Source of the DNA: Chitinophaga lutea
GTDB lineage: Bacteria > Bacteroidota > Bacteroidia > Chitinophagales > Chitinophagaceae
Reading direction: 5' to 3'
DNA length: 64,000 bases
Assembly (NCBI RefSeq): GCF_003813775.1
Contig: NZ_RPDH01000001.1
Location: forward strand, 1,736,001 to 1,800,000
The first letter of the stretch is position 1. Every line of letters begins with the position of its first letter. Under the pieces are notes generated by a model, which saw only the letters and a list, made by a program, of their open reading frames with translations, ran no database searches and was not told where the DNA came from. Made by a program: the position numbers and the translations under genes. Below, one piece after another: positions 8,419 through 16,685 of the stretch.

Positions 8419-8450
8419 TTTGACAATTACGGCATTAGGCTGTAAATTTG
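8419..8450 (+). promoter_or_regulatory. Bacteroidota sigma-ABfr-type promoter of sodA
   Basis: TTTG (8419-8422), a 20-nt spacer and TAAATTTG (8443-8450) match the Bacteroidota consensus TTTG / TAnnTTTG. The expected transcription start near 8457 leaves a leader of about 40 nt before the ATG. Confidence 0.75.
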
Positions 8451-8498
8451 ATCCTCTTTACTAACTAACAGAATTTTATAACCCATAAAAATTGAATT

Positions 8499-9095
8499 AT
8501 GGCATTTACACTTCCTGCTTTGCCGTACGCTCACGATGCGCTGGAGCCGCATTTCGACAAGCTTACGATGGAAATCCATCACGGCAAGCACCACCAGGCT
8601 TATGTAGACAACCTGAACAAGGCTATAGCCGGTACCGAGCATGAGAACAAAACACTGGAAGAACTGGTGGCCAAGGCAGGCGCCATCAGCCCGGCTGTAA
8701 GAAATAACGGCGGTGGCCACTGGAACCACAGCTTTTTCTGGCTGAGCCTGGCCCCCAACGCGGGCGGCGCTCCGAGCGGCAAACTGGCCGATGCCATCAA
8801 CAGCACCTTCGGTTCTTTCGATGCGTTCAAAGAAAAATTCAACGCCGCCGGCGTTTCCCGCTTCGGTTCAGGCTGGGCCTGGCTGATCGTGAAGGACGGC
8901 AAGCTGGAAATCACTTCTACCCCCAACCAGGACAATCCCCTGATGGACGTGGCCGAATCAAAAGGCACGCCGCTGCTGGGTGTTGACGTGTGGGAACACG
9001 CCTATTACCTGAAGTACCAGAACCGCAGGGCCGAGTACCTGGCTGCGTTCTGGAACGTGGTAAACTGGGATGCGGTGAGCAAACGCTTCGCATAA
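8499..9095 (+). CDS. sodA: Superoxide dismutase (Mn/Fe family)
   Basis: A 198-residue cytoplasmic superoxide dismutase. Metal ligands are in place: His27, His77 (in WNHSFFW), Asp163 and His167 (in DVWEHAYY). Gly-rich NNGGGHWNH and Gln144 (in TPNQDN) are the residue pattern associated with Mn-type or cambialistic enzymes. No signal peptide. It is a single-gene unit between its own promoter and a strong hairpin terminator. Mn specificity is inferred from motif residues only. Confidence 0.95.
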   Translation: MAFTLPALPYAHDALEPHFDKLTMEIHHGKHHQAYVDNLNKAIAGTEHENKTLEELVAKAGAISPAVRNNGGGHWNHSFFWLSLAPNAGGAPSGKLADAINSTFGSFDAFKEKFNAAGVSRFGSGWAWLIVKDGKLEITSTPNQDNPLMDVAESKGTPLLGVDVWEHAYYLKYQNRRAEYLAAFWNVVNWDAVSKRFA

Positions 9096-9115
9096 GCACA
9101 GCTTATTACTAAAAC

Positions 9116-9153
9116 AAAGAGGGTGTATCAGTTGATGATACACCCTCTTTTTA
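9116..9153. terminator. Bidirectional terminator (sodA / DUF1080 gene)
   Basis: A 15-bp perfect stem (AAAGAGGGTGTATCA) with a 5-nt loop, A-rich before and T-rich after. It lies between convergent genes and serves both strands. Confidence 0.85.
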
Positions 9154-9167
9154 TCGGGAAAAGCCGC

Positions 9168-9950
9168 TTATTTCAGCTCCCTGATCTTCATGTTTTTGAA
9201 CCACACTTCGCTGCCATGGTCCTGCAGGCAGATGTGGCCTTTCTTCGCCACGCCGTACCCTTTGTAGTCTTTCCACTTGCCGGTGGTTTTGTTCTTCTGC
9301 CACTCGTCTGTCCACATTTCGGTATCCACCACTTTTTCGCCGTTGAGCCAGTGTTCCAGTTTCCCCTTGTTCAGCACAATGCGGGTATGGTTCCACTCGC
9401 CGACAGGCTTCGCAGCCAGCTTGGCCGGCGGGTTCATGGCGTAGTTAGCGCCTGATTTCTGCCAGTCTTCCAGCTTCTCGGGGAAATTCTCATCATCGAT
9501 CAGCTGGTACTCGGGGCCGCTCATGTAAGGGGCCTCGAACTCTTCCGTTACCAGGTAGAGGATGCCGCTGTTACCCTGCGGGGCGATTTTCCAGTCGGCT
9601 TCCAGTTCGAAGTTCTCATACTGGTTGTTGGTGATCAGGTCGCCGCGCATGTCGCTTTTGTCTGTAGTACTGCCGGTGCAGTGCAACAGGCCGTTCTGCG
9701 CGCCCCAGGTGTTGGACTGTTTGCCTTTGTAAACGCGCCAGCCGTCGAGGCTGGTGCCGTTGAACAGCAGGCTCCAGCCTTCTGCTTTTTCGGCATCGGA
9801 GAGCACGTTGGCAGGCGCTTCGGCGGTAGCCATGTTTTCGCTGCCGGCCGTCACGGAATCCTGTTTGGCTTCTTCTTTCGGCTGCGCGGTGTTGCACGAG
9901 GCCACCGCCAGGGCGGCTGCGCAAAACGCAGGAATCACAAGTCTTTTCAT
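9168..9950 (-). CDS. DUF1080 (3-keto-disaccharide hydrolase-like) lipoprotein
   Basis: 260 residues with a lipoprotein signal (lipobox VASC, Cys19), a linker of about 40 residues and a concanavalin-like DUF1080 domain (about 55-258) containing the family segments GWSLLFNGTSLDGW, GLLHCTG and HLPGEWNHTRI-like (VGEWNHTRI). DUF1080 proteins are secreted beta-sandwich hydrolases; some act on 3-keto-disaccharides. It is 13 bp downstream of a Tat-exported Gfo/Idh/MocA oxidoreductase, a recurrent Bacteroidota and Planctomycetes pairing that fits oxidation of a sugar followed by cleavage. Confidence 0.88.
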   Translation of the reverse strand: MKRLVIPAFCAAALAVASCNTAQPKEEAKQDSVTAGSENMATAEAPANVLSDAEKAEGWSLLFNGTSLDGWRVYKGKQSNTWGAQNGLLHCTGSTTDKSDMRGDLITNNQYENFELEADWKIAPQGNSGILYLVTEEFEAPYMSGPEYQLIDDENFPEKLEDWQKSGANYAMNPPAKLAAKPVGEWNHTRIVLNKGKLEHWLNGEKVVDTEMWTDEWQKNKTTGKWKDYKGYGVAKKGHICLQDHGSEVWFKNMKIRELK

Positions 9951-9963
9951 GCTGTCAGTTATT

Positions 9964-11352
9964 TTATTTGTTAACGGTTTTCAGATTCTTCGGGTCCCAG
10001 TACATGATTTTGTTCTGGAAGTAGCTGTCGTTGCAAAGCAGCGCGGGCGCGGCGGCGCGGAAGCCGAACAGGGCGTCTTCACTCACCTTGCCTTTGGTGC
10101 GCATGGCGTTGAACAGGTTGTAGAAGTGATCGAAGTGCGCGCCTTTGTACCCTTCTTCCGCAACGTATTCCATTTTATCGGGAGGCAACATGTCTTTGCG
10201 GTCGTATACGTACTGGCGGCCGGTGTCTTTCTGGGTTTTGGTCTGCAGCAGCGGATCGTCAGATGCGGCGTAGGCCTTGTTGCGGTAGAGGGTCACCTTG
10301 TCCCACTCTACGGTCATGGAGCCTTCGCTGCCCACCATGCGCAGGTAGTTGGTGCCGCCGGTGCCGTCCACGAAGTTCACGCGGAGCGAGAGGTTGAAAG
10401 CGGGATGGATCTCCGTTTCGGGATAATCGAACATGCCCAGCATCACGTCCGGCACTTCACGGCCGTCTTTCCAGTAACGGAGGCCGCCGGTAGCCATGAT
10501 CTTGTTGGGGCCGATGGAGCCGGTTACCAGGTGCAGGCTTGAAAACAGGTGCACGAACAGGTCGCCGGAAACGCCGGTGCCGTAATCTTTATAGTTCCTC
10601 CAGCGGAAGAAACGCAGGGGATCAAATGCTCTTTTGTTGTTGTTGGCGAGGAACGCGTCCCAGCCTACGGTAGCGGGCGATGCATCTTCGGGGATGGGGT
10701 ACTGCCATGCACCGAAGGGCGACATACGGGCCCAGAAACCTTCGGCATAGTTGAGTTTGCCGATGGCGCCGTCTTTCAGCAGCTGTCGGGCTTTTTCGTT
10801 ACCCAGCGAGCTTACGCCCTGGCTGCCCACTTCGTACACCACGCCTTTGTTTTTGTTCTGCGCTTCCACCACGGCATGGCCTTCGGCTACGTCGTGCACC
10901 ATCGGTTTTTCGCAGTACACGCTTTTGCCTTTGTTCATGGCCGCTACGGAGATATCCTTGTGCCAGCTGTCGGGTGTGGCGATGATCACCGCATCCACAT
11001 CTTTTCTTTCGAGTATTTCTTTATAGTCGCGGGTGGTGTAAATATCGTTGCCCCATTTTTTCTTCGCGTCGGCGAGGCGGCCGTCGTACAGGTCGCAGGC
11101 GGCGATCAGTTTCACGCCGGGCACCTGGATGGCCGTATTGGCATCGGCTGTGCCCATGCCGCCGGCGCCGATCAGGGCCACCTGTATCTGGTCGTTGGCG
11201 CTGAAGCGGTTTTTATCGCGGGCCAGCTGCTCGAGGTTTCTTTTGCGGTCGGCCGCGGTGATGATGTTGGGGACGAGCGAGGCACCCACCACACCTTTCG
11301 CCAGTTTTGTGATAAAGCCCCGGCGGGAGTTTCCGTTGGAATGTTCTGTCAT
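9964..11352 (-). CDS. Gfo/Idh/MocA family oxidoreductase, Tat-exported
   Basis: 462 residues. The N-terminus carries a twin-arginine motif (SRRGFI, Arg10-Arg11) followed by a hydrophobic stretch, so the enzyme is probably exported folded with its NAD(P) cofactor. The Rossmann motif GAGGMG near residue 62 and the EKP motif (CEKPM) near 146 are intact, with the C-terminal alpha/beta domain following. The family oxidises or reduces sugars and inositols; the substrate here is unknown. It shares an operon with the DUF1080 lipoprotein and probably with the upstream endonuclease/exonuclease/phosphatase gene (71-bp gap). Confidence 0.88.
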   Translation of the reverse strand: MTEHSNGNSRRGFITKLAKGVVGASLVPNIITAADRKRNLEQLARDKNRFSANDQIQVALIGAGGMGTADANTAIQVPGVKLIAACDLYDGRLADAKKKWGNDIYTTRDYKEILERKDVDAVIIATPDSWHKDISVAAMNKGKSVYCEKPMVHDVAEGHAVVEAQNKNKGVVYEVGSQGVSSLGNEKARQLLKDGAIGKLNYAEGFWARMSPFGAWQYPIPEDASPATVGWDAFLANNNKRAFDPLRFFRWRNYKDYGTGVSGDLFVHLFSSLHLVTGSIGPNKIMATGGLRYWKDGREVPDVMLGMFDYPETEIHPAFNLSLRVNFVDGTGGTNYLRMVGSEGSMTVEWDKVTLYRNKAYAASDDPLLQTKTQKDTGRQYVYDRKDMLPPDKMEYVAEEGYKGAHFDHFYNLFNAMRTKGKVSEDALFGFRAAAPALLCNDSYFQNKIMYWDPKNLKTVNK

Positions 11353-11423
11353 GCTATTTTTCCTTTTTATAGTTAGTTGACGTATTGACGCGGTTCGGTG
11401 GAAAGTGTTAATATAAAAACAAT

Positions 11424-12218
11424 TTACCGCAAACGCAAAACGGCATTCACGGGCAGGTGGTCGGAAGCGTAGGTTTCCGGTATCACGGCATGTTTCAGCA
11501 CCTCGAACCTGCCGGGCGTAAAGGCCACGAAATCGATGCAGCGGCGCGGATTCTCAACGGGAATAGTGGGCGCGCAGTCGCCGCAGGTGCGGGTAAACTG
11601 GCGGTCCAGCGCATCGATCACGGGCGTGCCGTTGGGCGCATTCAGGTCGCCGGCCAGTATCACCGGGTACCGCTGTTCTTTCAGGATGTCCATGATCTCT
11701 TTGATCTGCACGAGGCGGTTGGAGTCGCTGCGCTGCGCATCGAGGTGGGTGCAGGCCATCAGTATCCGTTTATTGTTCGGCAGCTGCAGCAGCGCCGTGG
11801 CCAGCACACGCGGTTCGCCGTTAGTGCCGGGCAGCGTGGTGAGCGGGTAGCGTTTGGTTTCCAGGATGGGATATTTCGAAAGAATGGCCACCCCGTATTC
11901 ACCGCCGCCATAGTCGATGCCTTTGGCGAAAAAGTACTGCATCCCGAATTGTTTGGCGAGCGCTTCGGCCTGGTGCAGTTCCTTCCCGGAACGGTCCGTA
12001 TGCACATCCACTTCCTGCAGGGCCACGATGGCGGGCGCCGTGCCGGCAATCACTTTCGCGATGGCGGGTATGTCTATCCTGTCTTTCACGGAGGGAGGAT
12101 TGGCGTGGTGGATATTGTAGCACAATATGTTCACCTGGTCTGCCTGCGCGGTTGCCTGGCGGGAAGCGGTACAGCCTGCCGACATTACGGCCAGTAAGAG
12201 TAGTAACCTGTTTTTCAT
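11424..12218 (-). CDS. Endonuclease/exonuclease/phosphatase family protein
   Basis: Start set at the Met of MKNRLLLLL (12218), giving 264 residues; the longer frame adds 12 residues ahead of the signal peptide. The N-terminus is a lipoprotein signal ending in SAGC. The EEP fold is complete: NILCYNIHHA, ALQEVDVHTDRS, GDLNAPNGTP and the terminal SDHLPV motif supply the metal-binding and catalytic Asn, Glu, Asp and His. Such exported EEP proteins are phosphodiesterases or phosphatases on nucleic acid, lipid or sugar phosphates; which one cannot be decided. It precedes the Gfo/Idh/MocA-DUF1080 pair. Confidence 0.85.
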   Translation of the reverse strand: MKNRLLLLLAVMSAGCTASRQATAQADQVNILCYNIHHANPPSVKDRIDIPAIAKVIAGTAPAIVALQEVDVHTDRSGKELHQAEALAKQFGMQYFFAKGIDYGGGEYGVAILSKYPILETKRYPLTTLPGTNGEPRVLATALLQLPNNKRILMACTHLDAQRSDSNRLVQIKEIMDILKEQRYPVILAGDLNAPNGTPVIDALDRQFTRTCGDCAPTIPVENPRRCIDFVAFTPGRFEVLKHAVIPETYASDHLPVNAVLRLR

Positions 12219-12243
12219 GGTGTGAATTGATGAGATGAAACCA

Positions 12244-12292
12244 TAAAAAAACAAAAAACAATTTAACCATGCAATGCATGCATGGTTAAATT
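12244..12292 (-). terminator. Terminator of the S41 protease operon
   Basis: A 14-bp stem (12260-12273 with 12279-12292) and a 5-nt loop, followed on the minus strand by an almost unbroken run of T (12244-12259). It lies just after the S41 protease stop. Confidence 0.85.
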
Positions 12293-12317
12293 GTAATGAT
12301 ATGCGGGGAGGATGTCG

Positions 12318-13976
12318 TTATTTTTTGCGGAGCAGTTCCTGGTAGCGGGCGGGATTGCCGAGCAGGGCAACGGCCTGGTCTACGTCCTTATCCCAGCTGA
12401 GGCCCTTTTCGATGCGGCCCTGCTGCGGATAATAGCGGTTCATGATCTCTTCTTCGAGCAGGTGTTTGATCTCGGTTTTGTTGCGCAGCAAATCCTGTTT
12501 TTTATCGTGCTTCATTTTCTGCTGCAGCGCTTCGAATTCTTTGGCGAGGCCCCCGTAATACTTTTCGCGTTCGGCGGTGGTGCGGAAACTTTCGAGGGCT
12601 TCTTCGCTGCGGGTTTTATAGCTGTAATCGCGGCCATCGAGGAATTTCACGAAATCGTCGAATTCGGCTTCCGTCAAACTGAAGCTGGAAGCGGGTTTTG
12701 CCTGCTGGTGGCTGTAATAGTACTGGGTGGCGTAGTCGAAGATATACTGTTTGCGCAGCAGGGTGATGGCCACCTGGCTGAGCACCATGTTGTCCACTTT
12801 GGCGTCCGGCTCAATACCGCCGCCGTCTTTCACAGGGCGGCCGGCGGCCGTTACGAACGAGCGGCGCAGGGAATCTGGCACATAGTCGGCTTCTCCTTCC
12901 TCGTTGCGGGAAGAGTAGTCGATGGCCTGGATGCAGCGGCCGCTGGGCGTGTAATAGCGCGCGGTGGTCACTTTGAGTTTGGCGTTATAGGGCAGCGGGC
13001 GCGTGGTTTGCACGAGGCCCTTGCCGTAGGAGCGCTGGCCTACCACGAGGCCGCGGTCGAGGTCCTGTACCGCACCGGCCACGATTTCGGCGGCGGAGGC
13101 GGAAGAACGGCTGGTGAGCACCACCAGCGGAATAGCCAGGTCGATGGCCGGCTGGGCGGTTTTATACTCGCGGTCCCAGCTTTTCACCTTGCCTTTGGTG
13201 GATACGATGAGTTTGTTTTTGTCGATGAAGATGTTGGAGAGGGTCACCGCTTCTTCCAGCAAACCGCCCGGGTTGCCGCGCAGGTCGAGGATAACACCTT
13301 TGAGGCCCGGGTTTTCCTTTTTCAGTTTGAGGAAAGCATCCTGTACCAGTATGCCGCTGCTTTCGGTGAACTGGGTCATTTTGATATAGCCGATCTCGTT
13401 GCGCACCACGCCGGCGAAACTCACGGGTTTCACGTTGATGTCTTCACGAACGATCTTATACGGTGTTTCTTTCTGGGTGATGGGGTGGCGGAGCACGATA
13501 TTGAGCACCGTGCCGGCGTTGCCTTTCAGGAAGCGGCTTACTTCTTCCTGTTCCATGTTTTTGGCGCTTTTGCCGTCGAGCGACACGATGATGTCGCCGG
13601 CTTTAACGCCCGCGCGGGCCATGGGGCTGCCTTCGTACACATCGGTGATGGTGGTCCATTCCCCTTCGGTATAGATGGAGGTGCCTACGCCGCCGTATTT
13701 ACCGGTGGCCATGAAGCGCAGTTCGTCGAGCTCCTCTTCGGGCACGAAGTCCGTGTAAGGATCCGTTTCCTCGAGCATGGCTTCGATGCCTTTGTGCATG
13801 AGTTTTTCGGGCGGCAGGTCTTCCACGTAGTAGGTATTCAGTTCGCGGTAGAAGGCCGCGAAGATGTCGAGGTTTTTGGCAATCAGGAAGTATTTATCGC
13901 TGTTGCGGAATGCGGCAAAGACCAGGCAGAGGCCGAGCAGCGAGAACAGGATGATTTTCTTTTTTGAAATCCGCAT
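12318..13976 (-). CDS. S41 family C-terminal processing protease
   Basis: Start set at MRISKKK (13976; 552 residues), since the longer frame adds 25 atypical residues before the membrane anchor. Order: N-terminal membrane helix (about 7-24), linker, PDZ domain (about 90-170) and peptidase S41 domain (about 190-370) with the catalytic Ser in SRSSASAAE and Lys in SYGKGLVQ. A helical C-terminal extension of about 170 residues follows. CtpA-type enzymes trim envelope proteins in the periplasm. It follows yidD with 32 bp between, at the end of the rpmH-rnpA-yidD unit. Confidence 0.92.
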   Translation of the reverse strand: MRISKKKIILFSLLGLCLVFAAFRNSDKYFLIAKNLDIFAAFYRELNTYYVEDLPPEKLMHKGIEAMLEETDPYTDFVPEEELDELRFMATGKYGGVGTSIYTEGEWTTITDVYEGSPMARAGVKAGDIIVSLDGKSAKNMEQEEVSRFLKGNAGTVLNIVLRHPITQKETPYKIVREDINVKPVSFAGVVRNEIGYIKMTQFTESSGILVQDAFLKLKKENPGLKGVILDLRGNPGGLLEEAVTLSNIFIDKNKLIVSTKGKVKSWDREYKTAQPAIDLAIPLVVLTSRSSASAAEIVAGAVQDLDRGLVVGQRSYGKGLVQTTRPLPYNAKLKVTTARYYTPSGRCIQAIDYSSRNEEGEADYVPDSLRRSFVTAAGRPVKDGGGIEPDAKVDNMVLSQVAITLLRKQYIFDYATQYYYSHQQAKPASSFSLTEAEFDDFVKFLDGRDYSYKTRSEEALESFRTTAEREKYYGGLAKEFEALQQKMKHDKKQDLLRNKTEIKHLLEEEIMNRYYPQQGRIEKGLSWDKDVDQAVALLGNPARYQELLRKK

Positions 13977-14008
13977 GCTGTAACGTTTGTAAGATGATTG
14001 AAGCCCGG

Positions 14009-14314
14009 TTAAGGTACCGGGTCGTAACCGTGGCCGCCCCATGGGTTGCACCGGAGGATACGCCGGGTGGTCAGCCAGAAGCCTTTAAAGATACCGTGCT
14101 TTTTGAATGCTTCCAATCCATATTGTGAGCAGGTAGGTGTATATCTGCAGCGGGAACCGAGCAGAGGGCTCAGGCACCACTGGTAAATCTTGATAAGGAT
14201 AATGAAAGGGATGCTGAGTATTTGCAGCAGTTTCAGCTGCGGGCTGTTCTTCTTTATTTGTTCCGTGGGAACTTCCTGTTTCATTGGATTTCCGGTAGAT
14301 GAATCTCTGTTCAT
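14009..14314 (-). CDS. yidD: Membrane protein insertion efficiency factor YidD
   Basis: 101 residues. The conserved core ([20 protein letters not shown], then SQYGLEAF and [14 protein letters not shown]) has the family cysteines. An amphipathic or membrane helix precedes it. YidD supports YidC-dependent membrane insertion. The start at 14314 overlaps the rnpA stop (ATGA), which favours the longer N-terminus over an internal Met at residue 11. Gene order rpmH-rnpA-yidD is the classical one. Confidence 0.95.
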   Translation of the reverse strand: MNRDSSTGNPMKQEVPTEQIKKNSPQLKLLQILSIPFIILIKIYQWCLSPLLGSRCRYTPTCSQYGLEAFKKHGIFKGFWLTTRRILRCNPWGGHGYDPVP

Positions 14315-14673
14315 TGCACACTATCCGCCGGCCACTTGTTTAATTCTTTTACCAGCTTCTCTAAAATTACCGAAAATTTATGGCGCAGCGTGGGGAAATC
14401 GGCGATTTTTTTATCGGTATAGATAAAAAAAACGGCCATTTGGGTGGATTGGGCCTGCAATGCGTCGTACAGGGCCTGTTTTTCGAGGCGGTAACATTCT
14501 CGCCCGAGGCGTTTGATGCGGTTACGGTCTACGGCATTGGGGAACCGGCGTGACGATACGCTGAAGCCGGCCTGAACAGGGTATTTCTCCGTGGTGAGCC
14601 TGGCCGGCATAAAAATCACCCGGTAAGGGAAAACAGAAAACGCTTTTCCGTCCCGAAAAAGCGTTTCAATCAT
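14311..14673 (-). CDS. rnpA: Ribonuclease P protein component
   Basis: 120 residues with the signature [20 protein letters not shown] (RNR motif) about 40-60 and the basic, mixed alpha/beta profile of RnpA. It binds the RNase P RNA to mature tRNA 5' ends. It lies 70 bp after rpmH and overlaps yidD by 4 bp. The RNase P RNA gene itself was not found in this window. Confidence 0.93.
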   Translation of the reverse strand: MIETLFRDGKAFSVFPYRVIFMPARLTTEKYPVQAGFSVSSRRFPNAVDRNRIKRLGRECYRLEKQALYDALQAQSTQMAVFFIYTDKKIADFPTLRHKFSVILEKLVKELNKWPADSVQ

Positions 14674-14743
14674 TTTCCTGCTTTTTAACTTCTCTTCCTT
14701 GTTAAAAGAATAAGTTTTTATGGCAATATGAGTTTATGACGGA

Positions 14744-14899
14744 TTATTTCAGCTTGCGCTCGTCAGATACAGTCAGTTTTTTTCTGCCTTTAGCCCTGCG
14801 GGATGCCAATACTTTACGGCCGTTGGCAGTTTCCATTCTCTTTCTGAAACCGTGTACGCTCTTTCTGCGTCTGTTATGCGGTTGAAAAGTACGTTTCAT
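14744..14899 (-). CDS. rpmH: 50S ribosomal protein L34
   Basis: A 51-codon gene, read by translating the minus strand from ATG at 14899 to TAA at 14744. The product starts [20 protein letters not shown] and ends SDERKLK, the invariant L34 pattern including MKRTFQP and HGFRxRM. It is the first gene of the rnpA-yidD unit. dnaA is not adjacent, so this locus is not a classical origin. Confidence 0.97.
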   Translation of the reverse strand: MKRTFQPHNRRRKSVHGFRKRMETANGRKVLASRRAKGRKKLTVSDERKLK

Positions 14900-15044
14900 C
14901 TTTAAAATTTGTTTTTGCAGTTGTCAGATGGAACCTCGCACGCTCGGTTTCATCTTGTTTTTTGTTTTTCCTTGTACTTAAAACTTAATACCCATCCCGT
15001 TTTCCGGTGGGCGGACTGTGATCAGCCCCGTTTAAAACGGAAGG

Positions 15045-15074
15045 CAAAGGTAGGGTAAAATATTTAAAATCAAA
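15045..15074 (-). promoter_or_regulatory. Candidate promoter of rpmH operon
   Basis: Reading the minus strand, TTTG (15074-15071), an 18-nt spacer and TACCTTTG (15052-15045) fit the Bacteroidota consensus. It predicts a leader of about 140 nt before rpmH. Confidence 0.5.
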
Positions 15075-15439
15075 AGAGAGAGGGGAAATAAAAAAGGAAA
15101 AAGTCGGCTCAACCGCCAATTTATTGATAATTAACCGGTTACGAATCATACTGTGACCATATCCGGCTGGCCCATTTCCCCGGCAGCCGCTGTGGGGGGC
15201 CGTCTAACGCGGATCTTCCGTTTGCGGCAGCGTCCGTGTATCGGTTCCTCCGGTTTGCCTTACCATTCCCCGTTCCTCACAGCTATCCTTTTCTGTTTCC
15301 GGCAATCCGTTGCCTCTCCTTACTCCGGTTGCCGCTTGCTAAGCCCGTAAGCGGCCAAATCAGGGTGTATTCAGGTGGTTTGCCGTTGTTAAGAGCGCCT
15401 GTGCGTCTTCTCCCATCCCATTTCCCACCTTATCACCCA

Positions 15440-15475
15440 TAAAAAACCGGGAAACCATCTGCATGGTTTCCCGGT
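15440..15475 (-). terminator. Terminator of the bamA-ompH operon
   Basis: A 13-bp perfect stem (ACCGGGAAACCAT) with a 4-nt loop, followed by a T run on the minus strand, 20 bp after the second ompH stop. Confidence 0.85.
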
Positions 15476-15495
15476 CAAATTCGTATTACTATCGC

Positions 15496-16041
15496 TTATT
15501 TAGCGGGTGCGGGCGCTGCTGTGGCAGGCACACCCAGTTTGGTCTTAACGGCAGACAGGATGTCGTCGCCTGCGGGAGAAACCAGCAGGGAGCCCTGAGA
15601 GCTGTCCAGTACATAAGCGTACCCTTTTTCTTTCGCTACGTCTTCGATGCCTTTGCGGGCTTTATCGTATACGGGTTTCAGCAGTTCGTTCTGTTTCTGG
15701 CCGATTTTTTCCTGGGCCAGCTGCTGGAAGTCCTGGATACGTTTCTGCGCTTCCTGGATTTCTTTGGCTTTTACTTCCTTCATGGTTTCACTCATGTTGG
15801 GCGTTTTGGCCAGTTCGTCGTCGAAAGCCTTCATTTTCCTGTTATATTCGTCGATCAGTGATTTGCTCTCTTTTTCCAGTGATTGTGCAAATGTTTCTAT
15901 TTCTGTCTGCGCTTTTTTGGTTTCCGGCATGGCCTCGATCAGAGCCTGAGCATTGATATGCGCGATTTTGGACTGTGCGGTGGCCTTCACACTGCATAAA
16001 CCGGTGAATGCAACAAATGCAATAATTACATACTTCTTCAT
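15496..16041 (-). CDS. OmpH/Skp family periplasmic chaperone
   Basis: 181 residues: a cleavable signal peptide ending near AQS, a beta strand (KIAHINAQALIEAMPE), then a long charged coiled coil (about 45-130) and a C-terminal strand/helix segment (GYAYVLDSSQGSLLV), then an Ala/Pro-rich tail. This is the Skp architecture: trimeric jaws that shield unfolded outer-membrane proteins on the way to BamA. It is the second of two adjacent paralogues, 59 bp downstream of the first. Confidence 0.9.
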   Translation of the reverse strand: MKKYVIIAFVAFTGLCSVKATAQSKIAHINAQALIEAMPETKKAQTEIETFAQSLEKESKSLIDEYNRKMKAFDDELAKTPNMSETMKEVKAKEIQEAQKRIQDFQQLAQEKIGQKQNELLKPVYDKARKGIEDVAKEKGYAYVLDSSQGSLLVSPAGDDILSAVKTKLGVPATAAPAPAK

Positions 16042-16100
16042 GATGATGTTGTCTTGTGTTTAAAAGAAATTAAAAAAGTTATAGGTAAAGAAATGACTCG

Positions 16101-16616
16101 TTATTTTTTAACGCCCAGGGATTTTAATATTTCTTCGCTCTTGTCCAGTTTAGGATCCGAAAAAATCACGGTCACACCGCCCGACTTGTCCAGCACAAAG
16201 TCGTACATCCGGCTGGCGGCCAGCTTCTGCACGGCATTGTAAATTTTATCCTGAATGGGTTTTACCAGTTCCTCTCTTTTCTTGAACAGATCGCCTTCGT
16301 ATCCGAAACGTTTCTTCTGCAGCTCCTTGGCGTCTTTTTCCCTTGCGATGATCTCATCTTCCCGCTTGCGCTTCAGGTCGTCGGTGAGCATCACCTGCTC
16401 GGCCTGGTAAGATTTATACATCTTGTCTACTTCCTGGAACTTGGCGTCAATTTCTTTCTGCCACTGCTCTGCGATGGCATCGAGTTTTTTCTGCGAATCC
16501 TTGTAATCGGGGATGCTTTCGAGAATGTATTTGGTGTCGATCACACAATACTTCTGTGCCAGCGCTCCCATAACGGAGCCTATTACTAAAAACGCAGTGA
16601 CGAAAAATCTTTTCAT
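16101..16616 (-). CDS. OmpH/Skp family periplasmic chaperone
   Basis: Start placed at MKRFFVTAF (16616; 171 residues) so that the signal peptide is N-terminal; the longer frame adds 18 basic residues. After the signal (cleavage near LAQ) come KYCVIDTKYILESIPDY, a charged coiled coil (about 45-125) and the C-terminal YDFVLDKSGGVTVIF strand pair. Same family as the neighbouring gene, about 30 percent alike by eye. It lies 69 bp downstream of bamA, as expected for a chaperone supplying the Bam machine. Confidence 0.92.
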   Translation of the reverse strand: MKRFFVTAFLVIGSVMGALAQKYCVIDTKYILESIPDYKDSQKKLDAIAEQWQKEIDAKFQEVDKMYKSYQAEQVMLTDDLKRKREDEIIAREKDAKELQKKRFGYEGDLFKKREELVKPIQDKIYNAVQKLAASRMYDFVLDKSGGVTVIFSDPKLDKSEEILKSLGVKK

Positions 16617-16685
16617 GTGAATAAGGTTTGTTGGGTTATACTGCCGCCTCCGTTTCAGGAGGTTTCGCAATATATAATAAATATT

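Larger units (their letters stand above)
14900..15495. other. Intergenic region between ompH and rpmH
   Basis: About 600 bases without a supported gene. It contains the rpmH promoter (about 15045-15074), a GC-rich stretch (15120-15440) of unknown role with a 7-bp stem (15331-15337 with 15349-15355), and the ompH terminator at the left end of the ompH gene. Short plus-strand frames here have no recognisable product. Confidence 0.5.

Noticed and set aside
14700..15100. Replication origin beside rpmH
   Set aside because: rpmH-rnpA-yidD often flank dnaA, but no dnaA gene, DnaA-box cluster or AT-rich unwinding element was found here.
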